DNA of 64,000 nucleotides from Terebella lapidaria (GCA_949152475.1 OX424568.1:22419667-22483666), one strand, 5' to 3'; shown: positions 46,760-59,099, counted from the first letter of the stretch. Translations and numbers: made by a program. The notes: generated by a model not told the origin, from the sequence alone.

Positions 46760-47603
46760 TTTCTAGCATCATTTTACTTTCCTCATAAGTACCAAGCCGA
46801 GGGACAATGTCTGAAACAAAATGGAAGTTCTCTGAATCACGGATCGTTTCATATTGACACTAGATGCGTTGGTGGAATAAGATTTGTGAAATCAGCGTGG
46901 GATGCATGTCTTTCAGACATGATTGGATTGTCTCACATTCTACAAAGTGCCCCCAATCTATGGAAGTGGGCTACTGTTGCAATTCACCTGTTTTTATGAC
47001 AAAACTCATTTTCCATGTATATCACCGAATGATAGTTATTGTAAGTAAAAACAGTAAATATGTGAAACATATTGTGAATATATCTAACATATTTACAATT
47101 ATATATTATTACGACTGAAACTAGTGAAAATATTTTCTAAAGTCACACAAACGCTGCTGAAATTTCAGAAATTTAGCATTAAAACGGAAGAAATTATCGC
47201 AAAATTAAAAAAAAACAGTGGGTAAGAGTTGAATAATGTTGGCTTTAGTCATCACGGCTTAATCAATTTAAAGATAATTAGTTAGTTCATGTCCTAACTA
47301 ACAAGAAGATGACTTGTCATGTCAAAATAATGTGACAATATGACTTACATCGATAAAATATTGCATCAAAATGACTTGATATATTAAGCGCATTCAACAA
47401 TTTTTATTCAATATTTTGACTTAAAATGTTAGAAATTATTTATACTTTAAAAAGTGAAAATTATATAATATTTTCGCAATTTAGCGTTCTCTCCCGATAT
47501 TTTACAAGTATACACATGTAGAAGCGACTCGCACTCCGTTCAATTAAAAACATTTTCAAGATTTGTTTGCTGTACTTTCAAAAATGCATAAATTGGACGT
47601 ATC
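46760..47603. other. Gene-free stretch
   Basis: Very AT-rich; nothing recognised. Confidence 0.4.
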
Positions 47604-47861
47604 ATGCCATATGAATGCTGGTGGAATATTGTGCTAAAATATGGCATTCGTTTCCTTCAAGTAGATAAAGAGGATATATGCAACACAAGGTACTCTTATA
47701 ATTTTACAAAGTTCGATTTCGGATTTATTACTGGTAAATTATCAAATGAAAGAGGTTGTTTGAGTCTGTCTATTGAAACAAATCAAGGCTTTTGTCAAGT
47801 GAATTTTCAGGTTTGGCCAATTGGTTCAACACCATTAAAAACAAGTGTGGACGACAAATAG
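47604..47861 (+). CDS. Unidentified 85-aa reading frame
   Basis: An open frame with balanced, protein-like composition. It shows four Cys, YSYNFTKFDFGFITGKL near residues 30-46 and ETNQGFCQVNFQVWP near residues 58-72. There is no domain I can name and no flanking exons were seen. It could be an exon remnant or chance. Confidence 0.22.
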   Translation: MPYECWWNIVLKYGIRFLQVDKEDICNTRYSYNFTKFDFGFITGKLSNERGCLSLSIETNQGFCQVNFQVWPIGSTPLKTSVDDK

Positions 47862-48439
47862 GGCGGCATAGGTTTTTACCTCAGAGAGTACACATATAGG
47901 AGACTAAACACCAATGGGCTCAGTCATAGCATATGTCTAGTCTGGTTAAATTAGTATAGTAATATTGCGTGTAGGTCACTCTGCTCTAGAGTATGTAGTA
48001 CTGAAGGCCTACTGAACGATCATGGACAAACCGGCACTGCCGAGGCGGTTCGGGGAGGGGGGGGGGGGGGGGGGTATAGTAGGTAGTTAGTGATGTAAGT
48101 TGTGTTTTAGGTAACATTTGAATCGCTTGTAAAACTGATGATTCATCACCATTCGGAAAACATTTCCGAAATATTTTTTTTCCGTTTCTTGATCACACTG
48201 CACTCTCCACTCTCACTGACACCAAGGTCCTTAATCAACATTGAATGCCTTAGCATTCGGTTTGGTATTCGATATCATTTATACATGAACAGGGAACATA
48301 TAAACAACAATTGTGGATTTCAATTGTGGATATAAACAACAATTGTGGATTTCAATATACTGCTTTTCACTGATTTGTGGATTTCAACACACTGCTTTGT
48401 GGAATGAGTGTTTTTGCGCATGCGGGATATAAATTAGTT

Positions 48440-48632
48440 CAAGCGATAAGTCGAGAAGCCGACGCGAAAACTCGATATCCCGATAGAAGACAACCTCGAC
48501 TTGTCGGCATTTCGTATCGGGTTGTCGCACGTTCTTATCGAGATATCGCATTCTCGACCCGTCGGATTATCGTATCGCTTTGTCGGATAATCGCTTTGTC
48601 GACTTATCGTGTTGTCGGGTTATCGTGACCTA
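48440..48632. repeat. Degenerate TCG/TATCG short-period repeat
   Basis: About 190 bp are saturated with TCG, TATCG, CTTGTCGG, TTATCG and their complements. The strand sense flips from CGATAAGTCGAG-type on the left to CTCGAC/TTATCG-type on the right, so the block can fold on itself. CpG density is far above the surroundings. It is open in one frame (48377-48628), which is a by-product of the repeat. Confidence 0.7.
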
Positions 48633-48672
48633 TACCCGCCAAGGTGACAATGCGATGACCCTTTTGGAACAC

Positions 48673-48778
48673 CATAGGTTGGGCTTTGTTTCTATTGCAA
48701 ACTGTTGTGTTTTACGTTTGTTATTGGAATCATCAAAATTTGGCTGTGTTGGTGGTAATAGATTGATACTTAAATCCA
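48673..48778 (+). repeat. Hammerhead-type repeat starting at the cleavage position
   Basis: Begins GGTTGGGCTTTGTTTC, at the GUY/GGGC junction, and ends AATAGATTGATACTTAAATC. The core upstream of the junction is absent. Confidence 0.65.
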
Positions 48779-49683
48779 CACAAAATATTTGCCATGTTCT
48801 CAAAAATTGTAATATCTGTCACCTTCTCAAATATTGTGACCGTATTTGTGCAGAGATGCACATATGCATTACCAGTGATAAATCAATTAGTAATTTGACA
48901 ATAAGAGTTGATTGCCAAACTATCATTTTGAATGGCACGACATGACATGAAAAAAGACAGCAATGCCCACCCCAAGAATACAAGAGCGTGAGTTCCTAAA
49001 ATATACACATACGTTCTTCGAGTGATATCATTGAGTGAACAGGTGAAATGTTAGGAGAAGCGCAATAACAAGAATTACGCAATTTCACGTGGGCAACACT
49101 GCATTTGGTGTCGCATTCATGCAATAAATATATCTTGCTCATGCAACGAGGGAGAAGGATGCATAAATAAGGAATCTAAAGAAACAACATTGCTGCTGGT
49201 ATGAGTCACGATGTTGACATATTTATATGTCTGAGAGTCTCAATTGTATGATGTGTGGTTGTTGGGATATTGTCGGCCGACCAGGAGACGGTAAATCAAA
49301 TTATGTACAAAATGCCAAGAATTTGATACAGACGTCTGTTTTTTCAGTAGTCAACCAGGACAACCAGACGACAGATTACTGCTCTAGGTCTTCTGAGAAT
49401 AAACAATAGGTGACATAAACTTTTGTCATGTCAAATCATGTAAATATAATGAAAAATATTACATGTGCATCCAAACCGACGATAGTCCCAGCTGGTGAGC
49501 TGGAGTATTGTTCACTCAGAAATTATGACAAAGACACAAGAATTATTTCTTCAACTGCAGCGAAAGCACTGGTAAATTGTCACGACTTTGGCCTGTTTAA
49601 TTATGATTTTTCACAAAGATTGCTCTGGTAGTGTTTCCATTACTCATTTTATATATCGCAATCATTTATATACATATATTCTA

Positions 49684-50073
49684 CAGTTTTTATGTGACTG
49701 TTTTAATCATTCTTGCTTATAATATGTGACGGGTAAAAATTGGGGGACGTTTTCTATTTATATACATGTAAGTATCAGTCTATTACCACCAATAGTCAGA
49801 TTTTGATGATACCAAAAACAAACGTAAAATATTACATTTTGGAATAAAAACAAAGCCCGACCAAATAGTCTATCCAAAGACACACTGGCGTCATCAGGGG
49901 CAGACAGTGTGTTAAATGTAGTTGTTTCTACTGTACACCTGATGGAATTAGTATACAACTGCCCAACAACTTATGAAAATAGTTTAGAAATCTGAAGCAA
50001 ACCATTTTACAGTTTTCATGTGACTGTTTTAATCATTCTTGCTTACAATATGTGATGGGTAAAAATTGGGGGA
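49684..50073. repeat. ~65-bp direct duplication flanking a hammerhead-type insertion
   Basis: ATGTGACTGTTTTAATCATT through GGTAAAAATTGGGGGAC occurs at 49684-49748 and again at 50009-50073 with few differences. Other copies of the segment (54.39, 60.53 and 63.6 kb) have only one. The stretch between contains the reversed hammerhead-type repeat, so this looks like an unusually long target-site duplication. Confidence 0.7.
49770..50000 (-). repeat. Hammerhead-type repeat, reverse orientation
   Basis: On the minus strand the core reads GCCC-CTGATGA (complement 49891-49901) and GGTC-GGGC (complement 49855-49862). The copy runs from about AGATTTCTAAACTATTTTC to GATTGATACTTACA. The GAAA box is degenerate (TAGA). 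Confidence 0.75.
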
Positions 50074-51741
50074 CTACTTCGGCTGTGGGATTGTGAAATC
50101 TTGATAGCATTTCGGCGAGGTTCTTGTATCCAGTTTGATGGTATTCATTAAAGATCATAATGTGGTCATTAATATAACGTTCTTTCGAAACAAGAAGATA
50201 TATGTTAAACAATACCGCTGAAAATTTTTCCTCATCCACACGTTAAAAAAAGTTGATTTTCCTTGAACTATTTTTCGTGTCAAATTAGGAATACATTTCC
50301 ATCCGCTGAAAAAAAACATTTCTCGCTCGCTTTTACTTTTCATGAACGTCCTATGCCTGCAAGAATCTGAACCCAATAACGGAAGGTTTCATGAACTACA
50401 GGATGTTTTCCGTGATGAAAGCAGATGTGTTGCAGGGATATGATTTGTAATGGTAGAGTGCATCCCATGGTGGACCTTTTGCATGGCTTATTAATGCATG
50501 TGTAATTATTCATACGAACTACCATACTTTGTAAATCAGGGGAACTGGAGTTGGTATGTATTTACAAGTACAATCACATCGAATACGACATAATCCAACC
50601 TTCAACTTCTGAATGTGATATGGTTTTGTAAATAGTAACATCATAAAATGGGCGTTGACCACATGACAATGATGATCAATAACCACACCATCTCCTTGTC
50701 AATCTGTCGGTATTTAACGAACAACTATCATTCTTTAGCCACTTCTTCTGGAAGGTACATGTCATAGGCCTAACCCGTCACCAAGTCAGATCGAGTGTCA
50801 GAAATTAATCACACGAACAGACAGATATGTCCTAGTGATCCATCATTTAGTAATTTGACAAAACAAGTGAATGTCTGCAGACCATGCATATAATTATAGT
50901 AGTTTTCAATGGCACGGAAGCAGGTGAACGTTTCATATTTTTACCCTCCCAGTTCTGGCAATAAACGTGTCATAAAACTGTGTTGTAGTATGCAGGCAGT
51001 GTCACCTTATGCATATTTATGCCTCCTATGGTTAAAATACCCCCTCACAGAACGGTGTGCGAAATTATGATTACCCATACTGCAAAGACAGACTCGAAGT
51101 GCCCACCAATATGTCAGACAAAAGCTGAGTCACGGACGGATTCCCTAATGCCCATGTCTTTGACGTATATATCTTCCGTCTGGGGTTAACTTTTATTAGT
51201 CTGCTATTGCGTAGATACAAGGGAATCCCAAGGGACAGGGTGTAAAGACATATGATAAATAATATAAAAGAAGCCTGGTACCTTACGACACAAGTCGAGC
51301 AGAGACAAACGAGTCTGGAGAGACCTATAACATCGAGATAACAACGACCCTGCTGGGAAGAAGGGGCCAATGAATGTGCACTAACGTTGCAATAAATGAA
51401 AATGTATACCCGTGTGAGAACCCCGCTTGGAAAATTAAAAGATTTCCTCCAGTAATGACAGATTTCATTAGGGATACAAAATAGGCATTGACATTGTTGA
51501 GTTTCCTTACAATTTCTAAATTGTTGCATACATATTGTTTTTGGAGGGGCACAAAATGATGTCATATTTGTTTTCCTTCTTTGGTCAAATTCCGCACAGT
51601 GAAATGATAACGCTCTATTGCGCGAAAGGCATGACAAAGTTGTATATTCTTGTGTACTAATTATGGTATTTGTCACGACATGGCGTCTTATTATGGTAAA
51701 TAGCAGGAAAAGTGATGGAAGAATATGTCGATATATGATTA

Positions 51742-51984
51742 AGTCTGTCCCCGAGGATATCATTAACTCAGTAGCCTTTTGACTTGTGATTAGGTACTTA
51801 TGTACTTGTCATAAATCTATTCCATGTTTTTTTTTTCGGATTTCTAGATCATTTTCATAGGTTGTTGGGCAGTTGTATACTAACTCCATCACGTGTACAG
51901 TAGAAACAACTACATTTACCACACTGTCTGCCCCTGATGACGCCAGTGTGTCTTTTGATAAGGTATTTGGTCGGGCTTTGTTTC
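51742..51984 (+). repeat. Hammerhead-type repeat ending just past the cleavage position
   Basis: Runs from TCTGTCCCCGAGGATATC to GGTCGGGCTTTGTTTC. It holds GCCC (51930-51933), CTGATGA (51934-51940), GGTC ending at 51972 and GGGC (51973-51976). It is the complementary part of the unit compared with the copies that start at the junction. Confidence 0.72.
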
Positions 51985-51999
51985 AGATACAATGCAAAC

Positions 52000-53750
52000 A
52001 CAAGGGTATAACAATTATCAACACTAACTATCCTCCATCTGCTCATACACATCGTATGATACAATTTGTGCACAGACGCACATATCCACTGATAAATCAA
52101 TCAATGTTTGACAAGGCATTTGACATCCAAATTATCATAATGGCTGGAGGGTTCTGGTAGTTGCTGTCGGCTGCCATCCGCTAAGGGTCTCTAGAGTTTG
52201 GTACACAAATATACCACTCGGCAAAAGTCAGTCGATTTTCTGAAATTGAGCTTCCTACCTCCATGCAGAGTGGTTCCGTGACTGTCGAAATGAAACTATC
52301 AGCATTTGGGAGGATGCGAGCTATGTCCTACCAATACGCACAGCCATTTCTGGAAGTGGAAAGGGCGTGAGAAAAATATGATTTCAACATGACAAGGCTT
52401 GTTATGCGGTCTGGTCATTCGACACCATCATGTTGGCCAGAAACAAGGTTTTCATCTTCTTGTGACAGATTATCACGTAGATCACAGATTAGTGTCATTT
52501 GGTTCGTCTCGTGTCACAATTAACATGGAGATAATAATTACGTTGATAATTATATGTAATCATGACATAATGATAATTCTTTGAATATGATGGTCAGGTT
52601 GTCATTAGTAACAGACAAATTAGAACATGAACGACTAGATTTTTATTGCACATAATTCCCATGTGTACCTGTAAATGTACATGTGAAAGACATGATATGA
52701 AGTTCCAAATTGTCAGAAAAATATTTCGTCTAGTGAGGAGTGAATGTTCAACATTCAGTGCGAAACACGATATGCAATATTGACATTCTTCTTAGATAAC
52801 TTAAGTTTGTATTCGCGAGTGTCTATGTCTAAATTACGCACTTCGGCACGGATTCACGTAGGCCTATATTCAATGCCGCATGTGTGCATGCCTAGTTTTT
52901 ATTCTACTAATAGTTACAGAAATAAATGTATCTTATAGCCAGGTGCGTACTACAGTAATTAGTTTCTGGGGGAATATTTTTTAGTGAAAAACAGCTTCTC
53001 CAACTATACTTCTCCAACACTATACTCCCCCGTGAGCCCAGCTTTGGGGGTGGGGGTGAAAGGTCAGTGCCCTCTACGGGAACACTGACAGCTTGACACG
53101 ACTGTTTCTCCTAATGTTCTACAAACTTGTAATAAAGTGGCAGCTGCCGTCCATGTATTACCCCATATGTAGATGCTAGAGGGAGAACAACCTCGGACGC
53201 TCAAGGCAGAAAGTCACAAAGACACATTCATGACATTAAATTTAAAGTATGTCATGACAACAGTATTATCTGTGGCAGGTGTAACGTTCAGAAATACAAT
53301 GATAATAGCTACATGGTAGCGAAATGTGTGATTCAACAGATTCAACTGAATTTTAAAATAATGATAGACATTACAACATTTAGGAAAAACTTGATGAATA
53401 ATAACAGAATAATACATTTACCTGGAGTATTTCCCGACAAAGACATAATATCATACAGAGTTGCACATCAATTTCCACATCAAATCATTTCACCTTTGTA
53501 TGATTAACTGAAGGAAACCTAGAAAGTACACTTTTGTACATGTCGTGGAAGGTAATAGGAAATTGTCGCCCTTGACCTGTGACATCAAGTATGTCTCACA
53601 AATTACAGAATCCCAAGATTGGGTACTTATATTTTTTGTCAAGTAAGATCCTTTTTTGAAGTCGAAGTGTCATTGACGCAAATCATTTGTGCTGTGTATG
53701 TCTTCCACGGCCAAGGGAAAATACAAATAATGATATCTAATTTGGTAGCA
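52000..53750. other. Gene-free stretch
   Basis: About 1.75 kb without recognised coding sequence, RNA or element ends. Confidence 0.4.
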
Positions 53751-53752
53751 CT

Positions 53753-55420
53753 ACTTTCAATGAGCGAACGGTCATAGGAGTTACGCAATTTTACCTGTGC
53801 AACACTGCAGTTCGTGTTAGTCGTCACGCAATAAACACATTTTGCTGATGTAAAGAGTGCGACCATGCATAATTTATTAATCTAAAGAGAAAAAGTATTG
53901 CTGGTTTGAGTCACGATGTTGACATATTATATGTCTGAGAGTCTCACATGTATGATGTGTGGTTGTTGGGTAAGATTCTCGACAGAGCAGCAAAATAGTG
54001 AAGTATATTATCCAGAAACTGTCATGAATTCCACGTAGACATTTGTTTATTCAGCATTTCCCCATATACCCACACGATAGATACAATGTTCTATGAATTT
54101 TGGAGAATAAACAACAGGTAATATCAACTATTTGAAGTCAAATGATATAAACAGAAATTTCACATGGTACATACATACTAGCGTTAATCCTAGCTGGTGA
54201 GCCATATTATATATTGGTTCCTCACAACTCCAGAAAGAAAACTACAAGGACTTACAGTACATAGAGCTCAGTCAATTGTCATGACTTATTCATTATTTTT
54301 TTCACAAAGCAAGCGTTGTATATGTTTCTAAAATTTATCACAAACTTTAACCAAACATAGATGGTTCCCATTTGTGTGTGACTGTTTTACTCATTTTATT
54401 GCATTATTAATTATGATAACTGAAAATTGTGGAACGTTTCATCATTGAGGAAAAAAGCTGTGAGACTGTGAAATCATATAAGCATTCGTCAGGGATTATT
54501 CGATTTGGTATTATTCAACAATAACATGTTCAGAAATATAATTTCCTATTGCAAAAAAAGTTATGGGTTAGATAAAACAGATGAAAATGCTTGTCCGTGG
54601 TCCACACGGAAGAAATATTTATTCCCCATGTACTATTTTCGAGTCCTATTAGCAATATCAATTGTAACGAAAACTATTTCTCACATACATGTAGTTTGAC
54701 TTCGGTGGCACGTCTTATGCCTGTGGGAATCTGAACCCAATCAACGTAATTCCCGTCAGCTAAAGAATGTTTTTGTGATGACAGCAGACGTACTGGAGGT
54801 ACTATTATGAAATACATGGCATATCATTTGCATGACTTTTTATGCATGCGTTATTATTTATACAAAACACCCTACTTTGTAAAACAGTGCTAACGTCGCA
54901 ATGGATATGTTTGTTGCAAGCACACTACAGATCGAGTACAATATCGTCAATCATTCAACTCCTGAATGCTATGGTTTCGTAAATGGTAACATCATAGAAT
55001 GGGCGTTGACCACTACGTCCATAATCACATCAATTTTGAGCAATTGTGCATGTGCTTATCACTATTCAAGGAACAACTGTCGTTTTTAGCCACCTGCTCT
55101 AGAAGACACATGCCCCTGTCTGATCCGCCACAAAGTGAATTCGTGTGTCAGAAGTCTGCCACACGAACCAAGCAACTATGTCCCAGTGATCCATGAATTG
55201 GTAGTGCCCGGTGACCATCCATATTCAATGGGTGCCATTTGCCAGACCAGAAAAAGAAAACTCGACAGCGTGTCGCTGTCATCTTCCCAGTTTTGGGAGG
55301 AACGCATCATAACATAGTGTTGTATTATGGAAGGCAGTTTCACTTGGCATATGACGTTATGCTGAAGTTATGCGTATTTACGAGAATAACACCACTGATG
55401 ATGATTATTCCGTAGTGCAA
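53753..55420 (+). repeat. Segmental repeat 5, copy B
   Basis: Same order of diagnostic phrases as copy A: TTACGCAATTTTACCTG (53783), GAGTCACGATGTTGACATAT (53908), GAGCCATATTATAT (54198), TGTGACTGTTTTACTCATTT (54384), CTATTTCTCACAT (54673), GGGCGTTGACCAC (55000), and the region matching 50.94-51.05 kb at 55.26-55.40 kb. No insertion at the site used in copy A. Confidence 0.75.
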
Positions 55421-55674
55421 ACACAACGCACGTGTTTTTTTTTCCACTTCACTGTGGTACACAGAATCTAGTCTAAAGGCAGATAACGGAAAGTTTGTTC
55501 AACCTGAAAATGAAAACCAGCAAAATGAGTTTTCTGCAGTGAATCTTTCTGTCCCATCTATCGTGTATATGCGACCATCACATATATTGAAATAAATATA
55601 TTAAAATAGATATCTTCTTCTTCAATGTGATTAACGGAGAAAGTTATGACATTTTCAGGGAATGCCTCCATGTA

Positions 55675-55890
55675 AATATCAACTTATTTAATACCACGAT
55701 ATTTTGATGATGCCAATAGCAAACCGGAAATACAACATATAATAAAAAAAAACTAAACTGTGTTTCTACTTTACACCTGTTGGAATTTGGATGCAACTGA
55801 CTAACATCATATTAAGATATTTTTAAAATCCGAATCAAACATCATGAAGTACCCAATCACACCCAATTACAAGTCAAAAGGCTATTGAGT
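55675..55890 (-). repeat. Hammerhead-type repeat without core, reverse orientation
   Basis: Matches the flanks of the unit (AAATATCAACTTATTTAATA, CAAATAGCAAACC-like, ACACCTGTTGGAATT, TCAAAAGGCTATTGAGTC), but the stretch with CTGATGA is deleted. Confidence 0.6.
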
Positions 55891-55984
55891 CAATTAGTAA
55901 TTTCACGACGCATACAAGCTTGCATCATTATGTTTAGCTAGTATTTTATCTGGCTAGTAGGCATCTAGGTCAAAGTTAACCACC

Positions 55985-56180
55985 AATGTAAGTATCAATC
56001 TATTACCGCCAATACAGTCAGATTTTGATGATGCCACTAACAAACGTAAAATACAACATTTTGCAATAGAAACAAAACCCTACCAAATAGTTGATTCAAA
56101 GACACAATGGCGTCAGCAAGGGCAGACAATGTGTTAAATGTAGTTGTTTCTACTGTACTCCTGATGGAATTAGTATACAA
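55985..56180 (-). repeat. Hammerhead-type repeat, reverse orientation
   Basis: Closely follows the copy above in the same orientation. The core is decayed: the complement of GCCCTTGCTGACGCC and TTTGGTAGGG replaces the standard motifs. Confidence 0.68.
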
Positions 56181-56339
56181 AAGACATGTTTTTCTACATT
56201 GATATAGAGCACCAATCAGCGTGAAATAATTTTCGGCCACATTTTGCCACAATAAAATGTCAAAATTGAACTATGATGCTAGGATTGCCACCAGACAAAT
56301 ATGACACTAAATAATGCCGACTAAGCACAGTTTTTTTAG

Positions 56340-56960
56340 GTGAGGTAAGAGTTGATCTCAATTACCCCTTAGACATATTTGTCTTTTGTGAAGAGTTTGA
56401 AAAATAACGTCCATTTTGCCCTACGCCACTCCCGAGATATCAATGAAAAATTCTGACTAGGCAAGAAAAATCAGGTCAAGGTCAAAATTCATCCCTAATA
56501 CCCTAGGATATGTTTGTCTAGTGTGACGTTTCCGTTTCGCTCCACAGTGCACCGTTGTGCAAATAGCATGTTTGTCCAATGTGACAATCTGAAAATAAGG
56601 TCCATTTCGCTCCAAGACACACCATTTACAAGATAAGCAGGGAGCATCAAGATGACTCTATAAAAATCCTGTCAAGCCTTGGCCAAATGTCATTTGACGC
56701 CTTGAACCCATATAAATCAATAACTTTTATCCCTGGTGGTATATGGACCTCTATGTAAAGTTTGCAGCCGTTGCCTGGAACAAAAGTCGAAAATTTGACA
56801 TCAATTTCATCCCATGCGACGAAGATTCGGCTCCCAAACTTTGCAGCACATATACATGATATGTTCGAGCATTGGCAAAAATTTTAGCACGACCTGATGG
56901 GCATTCTCGAGTTATTGCATGGAAACCTAAACGACGGAAAAAATCACGTCTTCTGAAATA
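56340..56960. repeat. Diverged copy of the 148-bp satellite and its tail
   Basis: ACCCCTTAGACATATTTGTC, GAAAATAACGTCC-like and CTCGAGTTATTGCATGGAAA correspond in order to the array and tail at 36.7-38.97 kb. About two to three monomers are present. Confidence 0.65.
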
Positions 56961-57409
56961 TCTCGATTATAAACGTAATCGTTTTAATATTTAACATATG
57001 TAATATATTTAACTTATGTAAACATATTTAATATATGTGTTGACAGAATTGCAATTAATCAACACATGTTACTCAGTCAGTCGTACAAGTTGACTTAGTG
57101 AAAAAGTAAGAACGCGTCTTTCACTTGCCATAGTATGACGTCACAAGAAGACAATGGATATACAATCAAATCAACAGAAAACAGAACGAATGTTCCTGGC
57201 ATGGAAAGGTTTGCTCAAATCACATAACGTTTGAAAATTCATATCCATGCCGTCCACATCATTGTCATAGAACCTGCACTACTTAGTTGGTTAAAAGTGA
57301 TGTTCATCATTAGTGACTGTAATGGAACCGTTTAAATATGGCTTTCAGATATATTGCCTTGGATATCCCGCAATGAATTCAACAACGAATTCTTAAAAGA
57401 TGAACAATA

Positions 57410-57990
57410 TATAAAAGCAGTAAATGATATTATAGACAATGCAGAACAATACATGCATGCGTCGAATTTGTCATATGGAATAACATAGGACTATATGAAA
57501 CAACAAGTGAAACAACTAAACATAAATCATGGTATAGTCAAAGCCATTATTGAGAAAGAAGAAAAAACCAATAATAGGCATAAAACAGAGGAATGCAGAA
57601 AATTTTGGAAAAAAAAACTCAAAACGAGTATTTGTTACAAGAATTAGATAGTCTTGAAAACATGATGAACAAACAAGCAACATATGAAACGAGAGGCTTC
57701 CAGATCAGATCAAAAGTCAGGTGGATAGAAGAAGGCGAAAAACATACTAAATACTTCCTAACCCTCAAGAAAACTAGAGGAAGACGAAATTAGAATACAT
57801 TAAGGACTTGCCGTTACCACGGTAATAGGTAACATAAAAAGGATGGAAAAACAATTTTAGAATGCAACTGTATTTATAACGTGGTTGAGGAATACAGAAA
57901 GATGTATAATGGAACACCTGAAACAATTGATCAAGGATTTTATTTCGACGAATATCCACTAAACAAACCGGAAACCAAATCTATTAGTTA
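57410..57990 (+). mobile_element. LINE ORF2 fragment (pre-reverse-transcriptase region)
   Basis: The frame 57593-57793 reads ETRGFQIRSKVRWIEEGEKH followed by TKYFLTLKK. This is the conserved IRS(K/R)..W.EEGE..(T/S)KYF segment found between endonuclease and reverse transcriptase in L1-, CR1- and jockey-type LINEs. A following frame adds EYRKMYNGTPETIDQGF. The fragment ends near 57990, before the reverse transcriptase motifs, and has stops and a frame change. It is therefore an internally truncated, dead copy; the clade cannot be fixed. Confidence 0.7.
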
Positions 57991-57999
57991 TTAGCAGGA

Positions 58000-58750
58000 G
58001 GGCAGGTAAAAACTCCCCGAGCGTGTCAAGTTTTACCCCCCCCCCCCCCCCCACTCACCCCAGCCCTGGTGAGAAACGTGTCATAAAAATTTGTTGTAGT
58101 ATGACAAGTAATGTCACCTGACATTATCATACTTCTAGCTCTTATGATGACATAAGACATATTGCGATAATAACTCCACATGGAAATAGTGTACGAAATT
58201 ATGATTAACCCAACTACAAAGACATGTTAAGTGTATTGACTACTACGGTAGCCGAAAGTTGAACATGTGGTGGTTCTCTAAATGCCCTCTTCTTTGGCGT
58301 ATAGATCATCATTTCCAGATTTACTTTTACCTGCTCTGCGCTGCGCAGACACGTGCACCAGGGAATCCCAACGGACGGGATGTAGATCAACCAGGAAGAG
58401 ACTTATGATAAATAATACAAAAGAAGCCTGGTACCTTACGACACAAGTCGAGCAGAGACTAATGAGTTTGGGGAGACCTATAACACTCGGGCTTCCCGGG
58501 CGTGACACATGGAGATAACGAGGATCCTGCTGGGAAGAAGGTGCATACAAAAGTGCACCAAGGTGGCAGTAAATGAAAATGTATACCCGTGTGAGAATCC
58601 GGCTTAGAATATTTTAAAGATTTTCTCAAGTAATGACAGCTTTTCTTAGATATATTAGACACGCATTCCCAATGTTTATTTCCCCCCACCATTTCTAAGT
58701 TTTTGTTCAATTTTGCCACACATTTATACCAATAATAAATGGTGAATTTA
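58000..58750 (+). repeat. Segmental repeat 5, partial copy (3' part)
   Basis: Matches 50.94-51.55 kb of copy A: AACGTGTCATAA, GTGTACGAAATTATGATTA, GAAGCCTGGTACCTTACGAC, CCTGCTGGGAAGAAGG and AAAATGTATACCCGTGTGAG. A poly(C) run of about 20 lies near 58028. The shared minus-strand phrase CSTCVVRYQASF, present in both copies, follows from nucleotide identity and is not evidence of coding. Confidence 0.7.
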
Positions 58751-59090
58751 TTATGCAAAGTTATTCTCCCCTATGGATATGACCAGCGTATTTTTTCTTT
58801 AAAAATCCATTGATTTAAGTTACTATGAATGTCCCCAACTATAATGCATAAGACCTTGAACCCACGAGAGGCTAAAAAGGTACCACATAGCATAAAAGGC
58901 TATGGCTCTCTGGGGCCTTCGAGCAGGCCCTACAATCTGCCCAAAAATGATTGTGATAAAGTTTCCTTGGAGATATTGTTGCACAATTTGAATTTTTAAC
59001 AAAATGCAGTTAATTAGCGGCTCCATGAACGAATACATGCCGGAAATTTAAATATTCTGACAACATTCATCGATTGTTGGGTTACATTTC
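58751..59090. other. Spacer, no gene seen
   Basis: Nothing recognised between the segmental copy and the piggyBac remnant. Confidence 0.35.
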
Positions 59091-59099
59091 TGATGAACT

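Larger units (their letters stand above)
49070..51620 (+). repeat. Segmental repeat 5, copy A
   Basis: This is the first of several direct copies. Diagnostic phrases in order are: TTACGCAATTT (49076), GAGTCACGATGTTGACATAT (49204), ATGTGTGGTTGTTGG (49252), GAGAATAAACAA (49396), AGCTGGTGAGC (49488), ATGTGACTGTTTTA (49693), GGGCGTTGACCAC (50650), AACGTGTCATAA (50963) and GAAGCCTGGTACCTTACGAC (51270). The copy is interrupted by a hammerhead-type insertion at 49770-50000. Short frames exist (for example GRPGDGKSNYVQNAKN near 49280), but none is conserved as a protein among the copies. Confidence 0.75.

Noticed and set aside
51071-51763. A 230-codon minus-strand gene
   Set aside because: No motif is present, it lies inside segmental copy A, and the matching region near 58.3 kb keeps nucleotide similarity but not the frame throughout. 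It is probably a chance open frame.
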